From Paenibacillus sp. FSL R7-0337 (GTDB taxonomy: Bacteria; Bacillota; Bacilli; Paenibacillales; Paenibacillaceae), in contig NZ_CP150218.1 of the NCBI RefSeq assembly GCF_037969875.1, positions 5,704,001-5,768,000 on the forward strand: DNA of 64,000 nt, read 5' to 3'. Positions 1 through 9,472 of this stretch are shown piece after piece (within the stretch, counting starts at the first letter, position 1; each line of letters opens with the position of its first letter). A model generated the notes under the pieces. It saw only the letters and a program-made list of their open reading frames with translations. It made no database searches and was not told the origin of the DNA. The translations under genes were made by a program, and so were the position numbers.

Positions 1-13
1 CTTCCCTTTTTCA

Positions 14-32
14 AAAAAACGAAACGTTTTTT
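14..32. terminator. AT-rich palindrome upstream of tex
   Basis: An 8-bp perfect inverted repeat (AAAAAACG, loop AAA, CGTTTTTT) could be the end of a terminator of the gene left of the window. The rest of 1-267 holds no gene I can support. Positions 103-116 carry the motif AAACCGAATACAAT, which recurs near 61.7 kb. The stem is weak, so this is tentative. Confidence 0.25.
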
Positions 33-267
33 GGGGCGGTGGGTCTTTTTTTGTCAAAAACCCAGTCTGCGGCGCATTTTCCGATATTTTTATTTTCGTA
101 TTAAACCGAATACAATACGTTAACATGATTGCGGCTGTGCTATCCCGGTGGGGATGGAGCGGCCGCTTCTTCTTTTATACGGGGCAAACTTTGGTCCTGC
201 GGCAAACTGTGATAGTATTTCAGTAGAGAGCTATGAACTTAGACTGTGTATAGAAAGAGGGATCTAC

Positions 268-2496
268 TTGAGCGTTGATACGAATCAGGCGGTGAAGGCG
301 GCGGAAGATGCCGCTGCCCGTCAGGAGCAGGAACTGATACTTGCAGCTATCGCGAAGGAGCTGAGCATCAGTCTGAAGCAGGTAAGAACGACGGTGGGGC
401 TGCTAGACGAGGGCAACACCATTCCGTTCATCGCCAGATACCGCAAGGAAATGACCGGGGAGCTGGACGAGAATGTCCTCCGCGATGTCGAAGAACGGCT
501 CGGATATCTGCGTAACCTCGGTGACCGCAAGAAGGATGTGATCCGCAGCATCGAGGAGCAGGGCAAGCTAACTCCTGAGCTGCAGGCGAGTATCATGAAG
601 GCTGTGAAGCTGCAGGAAGTGGAGGATCTGTACCGTCCGTTCAAGCAGAAGCGCAAGACACGGGCCAGTGTCGCCAAGGAACGGGGACTTGAACCGCTGG
701 CGGATTGGGTGATGGAGCAGAGACGCCAAGGGGTTCCGCTGGAAGAGGCTGCGAAGTATATCGATGCGGACCGGGGTGTGGAGAGCGCCGAGCTGGCGCT
801 GCAAGGGGGGATGGATATCATTGCCGAGAATATTGCCGATGATCCGGATATCCGTTCCTGGGTGCGCCAGTATACAGCGAGTCAGGGGATTCTGGTCTCC
901 GAGGCCAAGGATGCCCAGCAGGAAAGTGTATACGAGAATTATTATGCGTACCGGGAGCCTGTGCACCGGATGCCGCCGCACCGTATTCTCGCGATCAACC
1001 GCGGGGAGCGGGAGAATATCCTCAAGGTCGGTATCGAGGTGGTGCCGGACAAGATTCATGCGTTCATTATCCGCAAGCTGGTGAAGGGGCCTTCTCCGGT
1101 CAAGGAGCTGCTGGAAGCGGTGACCGAGGATGCCTACAAGCGGCTGATCGCTCCTTCCGTTGAGCGCGAGGTGCGCGGGGAGATGACCGAGAAGGGGGAG
1201 ACGCAGGCGATCTCCATCTTCTCTGGCAATCTGCGCAGCCTGCTGCTGCAGCCGCCGGTGAAGGGTCGCCATGTTCTGGGCGTCGACCCGGCTTACCGCA
1301 CTGGCTGCAAGCTGGCCGTAGTGGACGATACCGGCAAGCTGCTGGAGGTAGCGGTCACGTATCCGACGCCGCCGAACAACAAGAAGCGCGAGGCGGCGGC
1401 CAAGTTCAAGGAGCTGATCGCCAAATATGGCATCCAGCTCATCGTGATCGGCAACGGCACCGGCTCGCGGGAGACGGAGCAGTTCACGGCCGAGGTCATT
1501 GCCGAGGTCGGCGACCCTGACCTGGCCTACCTGATCGTTAACGAGGCAGGGGCCAGTGTGTATTCGGCCTCCAAGCTGGCGCAGGAGGAGTTCCCGGATC
1601 TGGATGTGGCGGAGCGCAGCGCCGCCTCCATCGCCCGCCGCGTGCAGGACCCGCTCGCGGAGCTGGTCAAGATCGACCCGAAGGCCATCGGTGTCGGGCA
1701 GTACCAGCACGATGTGTCGCAGAAGCATCTGGAAGAGAGTCTGAGGGGCGTCGTAGAGTCGGCGGTTAACCATGTCGGCGTCGACGTGAATACCGCTTCG
1801 GCCTCGCTGCTCTCCTATGTGGCAGGAGTGAATACGACGATTGCCAAGAATATTGTGAAGTTCCGCGAGGAGAACGGCAAGTTCACTACGCGTAAGGCAC
1901 TGCAGAAGGTGCCTCGCCTGGGTGCGAAATCCTACGAGCAGTGCATCGGGTTCCTGCGTATCCCCGGAGGGGACAATACGCTGGACCGCACGCCGATCCA
2001 CCCGGAATCCTACGCGGTGGTGGATAAGTTGTTCCGCGAGCTGGGGCTGGATGTGAAGCAGCTTGGTAGCAAGGAGGTTGCAGAGCAGCTAAGCGCTCAG
2101 GATGCGGAGGAACTGGCGGTGAAGCTTGCGGTGGGCGTGCCTACGCTGCGCGACATCCTGGAGAGTCTTCAACGTCCGGGCCGCGACCCGCGTGAGGAGC
2201 TGCCGCTACCCATCTTCCGCAAGGATGTGCTGAAGATGGAGGACCTGCTGCCCGGTATGGAGATGCAGGGCACGGTACGCAACGTAATCGACTTCGGCGC
2301 CTTCGTCGATATCGGGATCAAGAACGACGGGCTGGTGCATATCTCCCAGCTTAGCGGCAGCTATGTGAAGCACCCGATGGATGTGGTCTCCGTTGGCGAC
2401 AATGTTACCGTATGGGTACTCGGCGTGGATGTGAAGAAGGGCCGCGTCAGCCTGACGATGCGCCAGCCGCGCGAGGCGGCGGGCAGCGGGGAGTAG
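268..2496 (+). CDS. tex: Tex family S1-domain RNA-binding transcription accessory protein
   Basis: Cytoplasmic nucleic-acid-binding protein of the Tex/YqgF family, 742 aa. The order is the family order: N-terminal helical Tex region (motif IPFIARYRKEMTGELDE near residue 50), YqgF/RNase H-like domain (VLGVDPAYRTGCKLAV), helix-hairpin-helix region (LLSYVAGVN...), and a C-terminal S1 domain (GTVRNVIDFGAFVDIG) ending in VSLTMRQ. I start at the TTG at 268 because AGAAAGAGGG (251-260) lies just upstream and the product then begins where Tex proteins normally do; the frame stays open upstream to 148, but those 40 residues do not look conserved. In B. subtilis the homologue ydcI sits next to cmpA and ydcK, which here are at 58 kb. 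Very secure identification; exact cellular role of Tex is less settled. Confidence 0.96.
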   Translation: MSVDTNQAVKAAEDAAARQEQELILAAIAKELSISLKQVRTTVGLLDEGNTIPFIARYRKEMTGELDENVLRDVEERLGYLRNLGDRKKDVIRSIEEQGKLTPELQASIMKAVKLQEVEDLYRPFKQKRKTRASVAKERGLEPLADWVMEQRRQGVPLEEAAKYIDADRGVESAELALQGGMDIIAENIADDPDIRSWVRQYTASQGILVSEAKDAQQESVYENYYAYREPVHRMPPHRILAINRGERENILKVGIEVVPDKIHAFIIRKLVKGPSPVKELLEAVTEDAYKRLIAPSVEREVRGEMTEKGETQAISIFSGNLRSLLLQPPVKGRHVLGVDPAYRTGCKLAVVDDTGKLLEVAVTYPTPPNNKKREAAAKFKELIAKYGIQLIVIGNGTGSRETEQFTAEVIAEVGDPDLAYLIVNEAGASVYSASKLAQEEFPDLDVAERSAASIARRVQDPLAELVKIDPKAIGVGQYQHDVSQKHLEESLRGVVESAVNHVGVDVNTASASLLSYVAGVNTTIAKNIVKFREENGKFTTRKALQKVPRLGAKSYEQCIGFLRIPGGDNTLDRTPIHPESYAVVDKLFRELGLDVKQLGSKEVAEQLSAQDAEELAVKLAVGVPTLRDILESLQRPGRDPREELPLPIFRKDVLKMEDLLPGMEMQGTVRNVIDFGAFVDIGIKNDGLVHISQLSGSYVKHPMDVVSVGDNVTVWVLGVDVKKGRVSLTMRQPREAAGSGE

Positions 2497-2511
2497 TAGT
2501 AGAGGACGTTA

Positions 2512-2638
2512 CGGACTCAGAGGACCTTATTTGGCTGAAATCGGCGTTTTGTGGACCGCTGTGGACTCAGGAGCCGTTAATACAGGCTTCGAAGCCTGTA
2601 AGTAGGCCTCACAGCCTCATTAGCGTCTTTTGAGTCCG
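2512..2638. repeat. Structured ~127-bp intergenic element, copy 1
   Basis: A 21-nt motif of the form CGGACTC-A-G-GG-CCTTATTT occurs at 2512-2533, again in direct orientation about 50 nt later (2561-2581), and inverted at the far end (2618-2638). The same three-motif layout with the same spacing is found at 31364-31489. An internal perfect palindrome (ACAGGCTTCGAAGCCTGT, 2582-2599) adds a hairpin. This fills most of the gap between tex and the next gene; no protein is encoded. It may be a MITE-like or RNA-structure repeat. Confidence 0.5.
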
Positions 2639-2705
2639 TTTAGGCTGACAGAAGAGGCCTTTTTAAGAGAATAACGGCATCCCGGTCCGCAAAGACCGGA
2701 GAACG

Positions 2706-2748
2706 AAAAAAACTGTGCTATCCTTCATCAGGATGGCACAGTTTTTTT
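2706..2748. terminator. Rho-independent terminator (bidirectional)
   Basis: The arm ACTGTGCTATCC (2712-2723) pairs with GGATGGCACAGT with one wobble, flanked by A7 on the left and T7 on the right. It can end transcription of tex and anything arriving from the right. Confidence 0.85.
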
Positions 2749-2879
2749 GCGAAATAGGGCTGATGAATTTGAGCTGAAGATTCAGCTCAGCAGTATAAAA
2801 CAACTATAGGTATTTAGGAACGGAAGCCCCCTGCCCGGCAGTGTTATGATAGACAGAAACAGAAGGTGGCGGTTGGGAA

Positions 2880-3794
2880 TTGAGCAATAGAGTGATCCAG
2901 CAGTTTGAAGAGAAGGATATGGCGGCGCTTGGCGTGATGTACGGGCAGGTGTCGGCGCAGGAGGATGTACTGTTCTGGTGGGTGGGGGATGCGGATAATT
3001 GGGAGAATGTCTTCTGTGCTTTTGAAGGGGAGCAGATGGTGGCCAAAGGCCAGCTGCAGCTCTTTAATGTGGTGCCTCCGGGACGCGCAGCGGAGAGTAA
3101 ACACAAGATTTTCGTGAATCTGAAGACGTTGCCCGGACGGGAAAAGGATCTGGAGCTGCTTGACAGCGTCTACGCCCTTCTGCTGGAACGGGTACAGGTG
3201 CTGAAGCGTACGCTGCCCCCGGAATATGGGACCCTCCTGTGCACAGGCAATTATGCGGCGGAAGAGAGTTACCATGCTTATTTCGCAGAGCATCTCGGTT
3301 ACCTGCCGCATAGCCGCTTGTATACGCTCCAGCGCGATCTTCGTGAACCCATCGACGCGGTGGAACTGGAGGAAGGTCTTGAATTAACTAATTCGGCTAT
3401 GGAATCACCAGGGCAGCGGGCGGCTTATCTGGAGCTGGAAGCGGAGATCTGGCCGGAGACCCCGCTTGGAATGGAGCGTCTGCTGGAATATCAGGAGCAT
3501 CCGCTCTGGGCATCGATGGTTGTGCGGGATGCAGGCCGGGTGGCGGGCAGTCTGATGGTCTGGCAGGAAGAGGAGCTTGGCATCATTGAGGATGTATTTG
3601 TCTGTAAGCCCTGGAGAAGAAGAGGCATTGCCAAGGCGCTGCTGAATCGTGCGTTAATGTATCTTCAGGAGAAGGGTCTGGAGCAGGCGCAGCTGGTCGC
3701 ATTGACCACGAATGATTCCGCACTGTCCCTGTACCATTCAGTAGGTTTCCAGACTGGGCGTCAGGAGATTAGATACTCCAAGGAGCTGTGCTAA
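2880..3794 (+). CDS. GNAT family N-acetyltransferase
   Basis: Predicted cytosolic acetyl-CoA-dependent acyltransferase, 304 aa, substrate unknown. The C-terminal ~80 residues form a clear GNAT domain: beta4 (LGIIEDVFV), the acetyl-CoA pyrophosphate loop KPWRRRGIAKALL, then NDSALSLYHSVGF. The N-terminal half is acidic and probably a second, degenerate GNAT-like fold, as in two-domain family members. Start is TTG at 2880, chosen because a GGTGG-containing purine stretch precedes it and an upstream start is not apparent. Single gene, ended by the convergent terminator at 3838-3878. Confidence 0.85.
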   Translation: MSNRVIQQFEEKDMAALGVMYGQVSAQEDVLFWWVGDADNWENVFCAFEGEQMVAKGQLQLFNVVPPGRAAESKHKIFVNLKTLPGREKDLELLDSVYALLLERVQVLKRTLPPEYGTLLCTGNYAAEESYHAYFAEHLGYLPHSRLYTLQRDLREPIDAVELEEGLELTNSAMESPGQRAAYLELEAEIWPETPLGMERLLEYQEHPLWASMVVRDAGRVAGSLMVWQEEELGIIEDVFVCKPWRRRGIAKALLNRALMYLQEKGLEQAQLVALTTNDSALSLYHSVGFQTGRQEIRYSKELC

Positions 3795-3837
3795 CGAACG
3801 ACTCCCTGATTCATAGAGACTGTACAATCACATATCA

Positions 3838-3878
3838 CAAAGAGCGCACCAGCCGGATATCCGGGGGTGCGCTCTTTG
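3838..3878. terminator. Bidirectional terminator between convergent genes
   Basis: A 13-bp perfect stem, CAAAGAGCGCACC (3838-3850) against GGTGCGCTCTTTG (3866-3878), with a smaller palindrome (CCGGATATCCGG) in the loop. It lies between the GNAT gene and the oppositely oriented secreted-protein gene. Confidence 0.8.
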
Positions 3879-3904
3879 CGATGCAGCAAGTTAAGTGAAG
3901 GCAA

Positions 3905-4369
3905 TTACTTTGTGACTCTGGAAGCAGCCGAGGTTGCCGAGCCTGGTGTAGCTTGGGCTACTGCGGTATAGCCTTCCGGCAGATAGGTGACGGCGGTACC
4001 TGCCGAGATGACCTGCGGGTTCATAGACCCGGGCTTCGGTGAGGTTACCTTGAAGTAGATCACGGCAGTTTTGTCAGCGCTGAATTCAATCCGCTCAATG
4101 ACCAGGCCATATCCCGGATTCGGCAGATTGGATACGGTCACCGTAGCTTTGTTGACACCAGCGGCTGCTTTGTCCAGTGTAACGGCTGCATCGTATGTGC
4201 CGGACGGGGCAGCAATGTTCTTATCCATCATAATCACTTCCTTCACGGCCGCATGGCCCTTCAGATCTGAGAAAGCGGAAGCCTGTGCTCCGATAGCTAT
4301 GGTTGCCGCCAGAATGCAGCAGGCCAGCGGGATTATGGCCGTGCGCAGCCGGGGTAATGTATTCTTCAT
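3905..4369 (-). CDS. Secreted protein with PrcB-C-like domain and SLH stub
   Basis: 154 aa with an N-terminal signal peptide (positively charged start, hydrophobic core, AQASA cleavage region). Directly after it comes FSDLKGHAAVKEV, which looks like the first strand/helix of an S-layer-homology domain but the rest of the SLH repeats are missing. Residues ~65-140 (VTLDKAAAGVNKATV ... PNPGYGL ... AVIYFKVTSPKPGSMNPQV) form an all-beta domain resembling PrcB C-terminal domains. The same domain ends the 331-aa SLH protein at 9473-10468, so the two are paralogues and this one appears to have lost its SLH repeats. Exported; possible extracellular protein-binding role is inference. Confidence 0.75.
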   Translation of the reverse strand: MKNTLPRLRTAIIPLACCILAATIAIGAQASAFSDLKGHAAVKEVIMMDKNIAAPSGTYDAAVTLDKAAAGVNKATVTVSNLPNPGYGLVIERIEFSADKTAVIYFKVTSPKPGSMNPQVISAGTAVTYLPEGYTAVAQATPGSATSAASRVTK

Positions 4370-4591
4370 TATACTTCACCTCGTATCCTCTTAGATGGAA
4401 TTATTATTCTCTAACCCCGCAGTGGTGATTCGCCGGAGGTCCAAAACAATTCATCATGTGTCAATTTTCATCTACCAGAAGTCGAATCTTCGCCTGAATT
4501 CAGCTACTATTGCAGCTAAAAAGGTCAATATACGATGATTGAAAGGTAATATACGGTGAGACAGGGTGCAGAAGAAAAATTATAATAATGA

Positions 4592-4605
4592 TAACGCTTT
4601 CGTTA
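4592..4605. promoter_or_regulatory. LacI/CcpA-type operator-like palindrome
   Basis: TAACGCTTTCGTTA is a palindrome (TAACG-n4-CGTTA) located 142 bp upstream of the sugar-transporter operon in an otherwise gene-free stretch (4370-4747). It resembles catabolite-responsive elements but has two mismatches to the usual cre consensus, so it could equally serve another LacI-family regulator. Confidence 0.4.
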
Positions 4606-4747
4606 ATATTGCGAAGAAGGAATGGCTTGTCTTACCTGAGAGTATTGTTGAGTGTATTGTGACCTAATAGTTCCACGTTTCCCGGCTAACAGAGCCTCGC
4701 TCTTAAGCATAGATCATTTATGAATTCCTACTAAGGGGGTAAGTCAA

Positions 4748-6382
4748 ATGAGAAAAAAGAGTATTCTTGCTTTGGTGCTGGCAGGCTGTCTGGCAGGGCT
4801 ATCACTCACAGGCTGCAGCAGTAAGGTGAACAGCTCGGATGTGGGGAACGACAGCAGCAATACGCCGGAGGGGAAGACGAAGCTGAAGGCGATTATCGTG
4901 AAGCATTCATTAACCAAAGATGTCACGCAAATGAAATGGCTCGCTGAAATAGAGGAGAAGGCGAATGTCGAAATTGAATGGCAGCAAATCTCTGCGGACT
5001 GGGATCAGAAGAAAAGTGCCCTGTTTGCCAGCGGTGAAATTCCGGATTTGCTGTTCAATGCGACCTCGAACTCTGATTTTGTGCAATTCAACGGGTTGTT
5101 CGAGGATCTGGGCCCGCTGATTGAGAAGGACGCGCCTAATATTCAAAAAATGTTCAGCGAGCACCCGGAATTGAAAACGCTTGCTACTCAAATTGACGGG
5201 AAGCTCTACGGCACTCCGCGTTATAAGGGCATCTGGCCTGGCTCCACCGCCTCGATGTTCATTAACAAAACCTGGCTCGACAATCTCGGCCTTCAGGTGC
5301 CTACGAACTGGGATGAGCTAGAGACGGTGCTGCTTGCCTTCCGCGATGGCGACCCGAATCAGAACGGGGACAAGACGGATGAGATTCCGATGGATTTCAA
5401 CCCGATTGGCTGGGACTTCACGCCGAAGCTGCTGCTGGGCAGTCTGGGGCTGCCTCTGTCCAACGGGGCGAGCGACGGCTATTTTACAGAAGGGGCGCAG
5501 GTTAAGAATTTCTATGTAGATGAACGGTTCAAGACGCTCATGCAATTCCTGCAGAAGCTGTACAGCCAGAATCTGATCAGCAAGGAAGTGGTCACGCAGG
5601 ATTACTCCAAATACCAGTCCGTTGCCCGCGGGAATGGAGCTACGGCCAAGGTCGGATTCACCTGGGGCTGGGAGACAGGAGACCGCTTCGGCAACGAGCT
5701 GAAGGATCAATATGTTACCCTGCCGCAGCTGAAGCAGCATGCAGATTCTAGGGATGAGCTGTACTGGAGCAATGACTACTACTACCAGAATTACGGCTCC
5801 AATGCGGTGTCGGTCAGTGCCCGCTCCAAGAACAAGGAAGCTGCGATGCGGTTCATTGATGGTTTTTATGAGCCGGTTGTCAGCTTGCAGGTTCTGTTCG
5901 GCGGGATGAATGACACGGATAAGGGAATCAAGGATAACGGGGATGGCACGTATGCGATTCTTCCTCCGGCAGATGCATCCCTCGACCCCGGCTCATGGAA
6001 ATGGACGAATTCGTTCGCGGACAACGGTCCGATGTACATTGCCGATGCGCTGAAGGACAAGGTGACGCTTGGGTCGGATATGCAGAATGTGCTGAAGGAG
6101 AAGGCTGTCTATGATGAGCTGCTGAACAAGGCAGACGAGAAGAGTAATGTCTATCCGCAGAACTTCATGAAATACAGCACAGAGGACACTAACACCCTGG
6201 CAATGAATCAGGCGAACGTCAATAATATCACGGATCAAAAGTGGGCCACCTGGCTGACCACCAAGGTAGACATTGAGAAGGAGTGGGCTGCCTATGTCGC
6301 CTCCGTTAATAGCTCCGGTCTTGAGCAGAACCTGCAAATCCGCCAAAAGGCGTATGACGAATACCTCTCGACCTTGAAATAG
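4748..6382 (+). CDS. Extracellular solute-binding lipoprotein of a carbohydrate ABC transporter
   Basis: Substrate-binding component of a CUT1-type sugar ABC importer, 544 aa, anchored to the outer face of the membrane. The signal peptide ends in a lipobox (SLTGC, Cys23). The 500+ aa length and the NATSNSDFVQF / WAEIEEKANVEIEW style place it with LplA-like binding proteins common in Paenibacillus. The start ATG has a strong AAGGGGGT site. It is first in an operon with two permeases (28-nt and 12-nt gaps) and an AraC regulator. No ATPase is encoded; such systems usually share an MsmX-type ATPase. Likely substrate is an oligosaccharide or uronate polymer fragment, not determinable here. Confidence 0.9.
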   Translation: MRKKSILALVLAGCLAGLSLTGCSSKVNSSDVGNDSSNTPEGKTKLKAIIVKHSLTKDVTQMKWLAEIEEKANVEIEWQQISADWDQKKSALFASGEIPDLLFNATSNSDFVQFNGLFEDLGPLIEKDAPNIQKMFSEHPELKTLATQIDGKLYGTPRYKGIWPGSTASMFINKTWLDNLGLQVPTNWDELETVLLAFRDGDPNQNGDKTDEIPMDFNPIGWDFTPKLLLGSLGLPLSNGASDGYFTEGAQVKNFYVDERFKTLMQFLQKLYSQNLISKEVVTQDYSKYQSVARGNGATAKVGFTWGWETGDRFGNELKDQYVTLPQLKQHADSRDELYWSNDYYYQNYGSNAVSVSARSKNKEAAMRFIDGFYEPVVSLQVLFGGMNDTDKGIKDNGDGTYAILPPADASLDPGSWKWTNSFADNGPMYIADALKDKVTLGSDMQNVLKEKAVYDELLNKADEKSNVYPQNFMKYSTEDTNTLAMNQANVNNITDQKWATWLTTKVDIEKEWAAYVASVNSSGLEQNLQIRQKAYDEYLSTLK

Positions 6383-6410
6383 TGGACTTGAATGGAAGGG
6401 GCGCTCCCAA

Positions 6411-7364
6411 ATGAAACCAGCACAGACCACGGTGCCGCATCAGACGCTGCGGGAGAACGGATGGCTGCGTAAGCATGCCGGGCATTATCAGCTTTGGCTG
6501 ATGGTGCTTCCTGCGGTCATTTATATCGCCATTTTCTGCTATGGTCCGATGTATGGCATCCAGCTTGCTTTTCGTGAATTTGATTTCAGCAAAGGACTGA
6601 CGGGCGGGGAATGGGCCGGGCTCAAATATTTCGAGCAGTATTTCAACAGCCCGATGTTCTGGCCTACGCTGAGAAATACGTTTATTATTGCTTTTTTCTC
6701 CATCCTGCTGGGCTTCCCGATGCCGATCCTACTGGCGCTGGTGGTCAACTCGATCCGCAGCAACAGACGCAAGCGAATCCTGCAGACTACGGTGTACATG
6801 CCTTACTTCATTTCCACCGTTGTTCTGGTTGCGCTGCTGCAGATTATGCTGTCGCCTACCACCGGGCTGATCGACGGCTTCCTGAAGGCGCTGCACCTGA
6901 TCCCTGCGGATACGAATCTCATTGGTGACCCCGGCGCCTTCGTCCCGGTGTATGTCATCTCTGCCATCTGGCAGGCCTGCGGCTGGAACAGCATTATCTT
7001 CATCGCCGCCCTGTCCTCGGTGGATGCGCAGCAGTATGACGCCGCCCGGATTGACGGGGCTAACCGCTGGCAGACGGTATGGCATGTCGAGATTCCGGCG
7101 ATCCTGCCGACCATTATTATTTTATTGATTATGAATATGGGCAGCATACTCAGTGTAGGCTTCGAGAAGACTTTTCTGATGCAAAATAGTCTCAACAAGC
7201 CCGTCTCGGAGGTCATCTCCACGTATGTCTTCAATGTGGGCGTGAAATCCAACCAGTTCAGCTTCGGTTCAGCGGTCGGACTATTCAATACCCTGATCAA
7301 CTTCACGTTCCTGATGCTGGCGAATGCACTGGCCAAAAAAACTTCAAAAATCAGTCTAATGTAA
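6411..7364 (+). CDS. Carbohydrate ABC transporter permease (LplB-like)
   Basis: Integral membrane permease, 317 aa, with about six transmembrane segments. The cytoplasmic EAA loop is visible as YDAARIDGANRWQTVWHVEI followed by PAILP, the docking site for the ATPase. N-terminus LRENGWLRKHAGHYQLWLMVLPAVIYIAIF is typical of LplB permeases that pair with 500-aa binding proteins. Second gene of the sugar-import operon; partner permease follows 12 nt downstream. Confidence 0.93.
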   Translation: MKPAQTTVPHQTLRENGWLRKHAGHYQLWLMVLPAVIYIAIFCYGPMYGIQLAFREFDFSKGLTGGEWAGLKYFEQYFNSPMFWPTLRNTFIIAFFSILLGFPMPILLALVVNSIRSNRRKRILQTTVYMPYFISTVVLVALLQIMLSPTTGLIDGFLKALHLIPADTNLIGDPGAFVPVYVISAIWQACGWNSIIFIAALSSVDAQQYDAARIDGANRWQTVWHVEIPAILPTIIILLIMNMGSILSVGFEKTFLMQNSLNKPVSEVISTYVFNVGVKSNQFSFGSAVGLFNTLINFTFLMLANALAKKTSKISLM

Positions 7365-7376
7365 GGAGGAAATGGG

Positions 7377-8306
7377 ATGTCAAACAGTCAAGCCGCTCCT
7401 TCGCAAAAGATTAAGCATTCGGGCGGTATCGCAGACAGGCTGTATACGCTGGTGGTTGCGGTTATAAGCATCGCAGCGTTCATCATGGTCGCGTACCCGC
7501 TGTATTTCATCATCATAGCTTCCGTCAGTAACTCTACCATGGTGAATCAGGGACAGGTTATTCTATGGCCCAAGGACATTAACCTGTATGGTTATGAGCA
7601 GATATTCAAGGACACCCGGATTTGGCAGGGGTATAAGAATACGATTATTTATACGGTGCTGGGCACGCTGCTCAACCTGCTGGTCACACTCCCTGCGGCG
7701 TATGCCTTGTCCCAGCGGAAATTCCGGGCACGCAGATTCATTATGCCGCTATTCGTGATCACGATGTATTTTGGCGGGGGCATGATTCCCACCTATCTGC
7801 TTATCCGTGACCTGAATCTGCTGAATACGCCTTGGGTAATGATTGTGAACGGCGCTATTAGTGTATACAATCTGATTATTACAAGGACCTTCTTCGAGAC
7901 CGCTATACCAGAGGAGCTGCATGAAGCGGCAACCTTGGATGGCTGCTCGCACTTCCGTTACTTCATCTCGGTGGTGGTTCCGCTGTCCAAGGCGGTAATC
8001 TCCGTCATCACGCTCTATTATGTGGTGGGTCACTGGAACGACTTCTTCAACGCTCTGCTCTATATCAATACGGATAGCTTACAGCCGCTGCAGATCGTCC
8101 TGCGCAATATTCTGTTATCCAATCAGGCGTTCGCGGGCGGAGCCGGATCAGGGGCCGGTGCCGGTGCGGGCAGCTATGCCCAGCAGTTCGCGGATCAGAT
8201 CAAATATGCGGTCATTATCGTATCGACGGTGCCGGTGCTGATTATCTATCCGTTTATCCAGAAGTACTTCGAGAAGGGTGTAATGATCGGTGCGGTGAAG
8301 GGCTGA
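7377..8306 (+). CDS. Carbohydrate ABC transporter permease (LplC/YtcP-like)
   Basis: Second permease of the importer, 309 aa, six predicted transmembrane segments. The EAA motif reads HEAATLDGCSHFRYFISVVV followed by PLS. The C-terminus ending in KYFEKGVMIGAVKG is the signature of YtcP/LplC permeases. A glycine-rich insertion (GGAGSGAGAGAGS, near residue 255) in the last periplasmic loop region is longer than I expect for the family. Strong AAGGAGG site six bases before the ATG. Confidence 0.93.
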   Translation: MSNSQAAPSQKIKHSGGIADRLYTLVVAVISIAAFIMVAYPLYFIIIASVSNSTMVNQGQVILWPKDINLYGYEQIFKDTRIWQGYKNTIIYTVLGTLLNLLVTLPAAYALSQRKFRARRFIMPLFVITMYFGGGMIPTYLLIRDLNLLNTPWVMIVNGAISVYNLIITRTFFETAIPEELHEAATLDGCSHFRYFISVVVPLSKAVISVITLYYVVGHWNDFFNALLYINTDSLQPLQIVLRNILLSNQAFAGGAGSGAGAGAGSYAQQFADQIKYAVIIVSTVPVLIIYPFIQKYFEKGVMIGAVKG

Positions 8307-8361
8307 GCGTATAGCTGACGCTGCGGGCAGCATCCGGTGGGCCGGGAGGGAGGGAACCTCA

Positions 8362-9297
8362 GTGAAAAAAAGTCTTGAACTGCTCGATTCCATCGGCGAA
8401 CCTGTATCTCAAGATATGAAGGAAAAGCTAATTCATGGCAGCAGACAATTCCGCATGAGCGTGCATGTAACCAAGGTACCCTCCATGAATAATCTGGTGC
8501 TGTATTCCCACTGGCATGAAGAGCTGGAGCTGCTGTTCATGATTAAAGGCACGGCCAAATTCCATGTGGGACAGGAGAAGCTGGTCGTTCAGAGCGGAGA
8601 GGCGGTCTTCATTCAGCCCAATATGCTGCATTCGGCGATCCGTGTGGATCAGGAGGAGATCATTTTCTGCGCCGTGCTGGTGCACTTCAATTTCCTCTCC
8701 AGCCTGGAGAGAGACAAGATTCAGCAGCAGTTTGTATCCCCGCTTTTCCTCGACAACCGGCGTTATCCGCTGCTGATCGGGCGGGAGCTGGAGGAGAAGC
8801 TGCGGCTTATCCCACTGTTGGAGGAGGTGCGGGATCTCTATCAGCAGGAGTCGCACGGCTATGAGATGCTGATTAAGGCCAGGCTGTTCGAGGTACTGTA
8901 CCGGCTGGAAAAGTGTGCGGCTGAGCATCCGCGGGCAGGACTGCCCGGGCAGTCCCGGGGCGGCAACAGCTCGATGCTGGCCAAAAAAACGCTGGCCTAC
9001 GTCCAGCAGAACTACAGCAAGCGGATAACGCTCTCGGATATGGCCCAGCAGGTCAATATGAGCCCGTCGTACTTTTGCCGCTTCATGAAGAAGCAGTTCG
9101 ACCTGTCCCCGATGGATTTCCTGAACGAATACCGGATCTCGGAGGCAGTCAGCCTGCTGGAGACCACGGATAAGAAGATCATGGAGATCTCCGGCATGAC
9201 CGGCTTCAGCAATGTGAACCGGTTCACGGAGATGTTCAAGAAAACCTACGGCTGCCGCCCGATGGATTACCGGAATAGGCTGCGGCAGAGTAAGTAG
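8362..9297 (+). CDS. AraC family transcriptional regulator
   Basis: 311-aa DNA-binding regulator. Residues ~30-150 are a cupin-like sensor domain (HWHEELELLFMIKG, then PNMLHSAI). Residues ~205-308 carry two helix-turn-helix motifs typical of AraC/XylS, ending in GFSNVNRFTEMFKKTYGCRP. The start is GTG at 8362 preceded by GGGAGGGAGGG. It follows the second permease by 55 nt, so it probably senses the imported sugar and controls this operon. Confidence 0.9.
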   Translation: MKKSLELLDSIGEPVSQDMKEKLIHGSRQFRMSVHVTKVPSMNNLVLYSHWHEELELLFMIKGTAKFHVGQEKLVVQSGEAVFIQPNMLHSAIRVDQEEIIFCAVLVHFNFLSSLERDKIQQQFVSPLFLDNRRYPLLIGRELEEKLRLIPLLEEVRDLYQQESHGYEMLIKARLFEVLYRLEKCAAEHPRAGLPGQSRGGNSSMLAKKTLAYVQQNYSKRITLSDMAQQVNMSPSYFCRFMKKQFDLSPMDFLNEYRISEAVSLLETTDKKIMEISGMTGFSNVNRFTEMFKKTYGCRPMDYRNRLRQSK

Positions 9298-9397
9298 GCG
9301 GAGCAGCTTAAGATTCGACTTGAAACTGAGTTCGTCGCTGCGGTGAACTCAACTTCTTTTTTGCTTTTCGTAAAAAATATTAATACTTCTATACAAA

Positions 9398-9439
9398 GCA
9401 GGAAAAAGCAGTTCCCGTATGGGAACTGCTTTTTCCTGC
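9398..9439. terminator. Strong rho-independent terminator
   Basis: A perfect 19-bp inverted repeat (left arm 9398-9416, GCAGGAAAAAGCAGTTCCC, loop GTAT) sits between the AraC gene and the convergent SLH gene. The arm carries an A5/T5 run so it can serve both directions. Confidence 0.85.
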
Positions 9440-9472
9440 TAGTTGTGCAAGCCTTGATAGAAGGGGAACCTC

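Noticed and set aside
568..2001. 477-aa minus-strand reading frame inside tex
   Set aside because: Mirror of a GC-rich coding frame; rich in Arg/Leu/His, no ribosome site and no domain.
4592..4605. Full cre (CcpA) site
   Set aside because: Two departures from consensus; kept only as a LacI-family-type palindrome.
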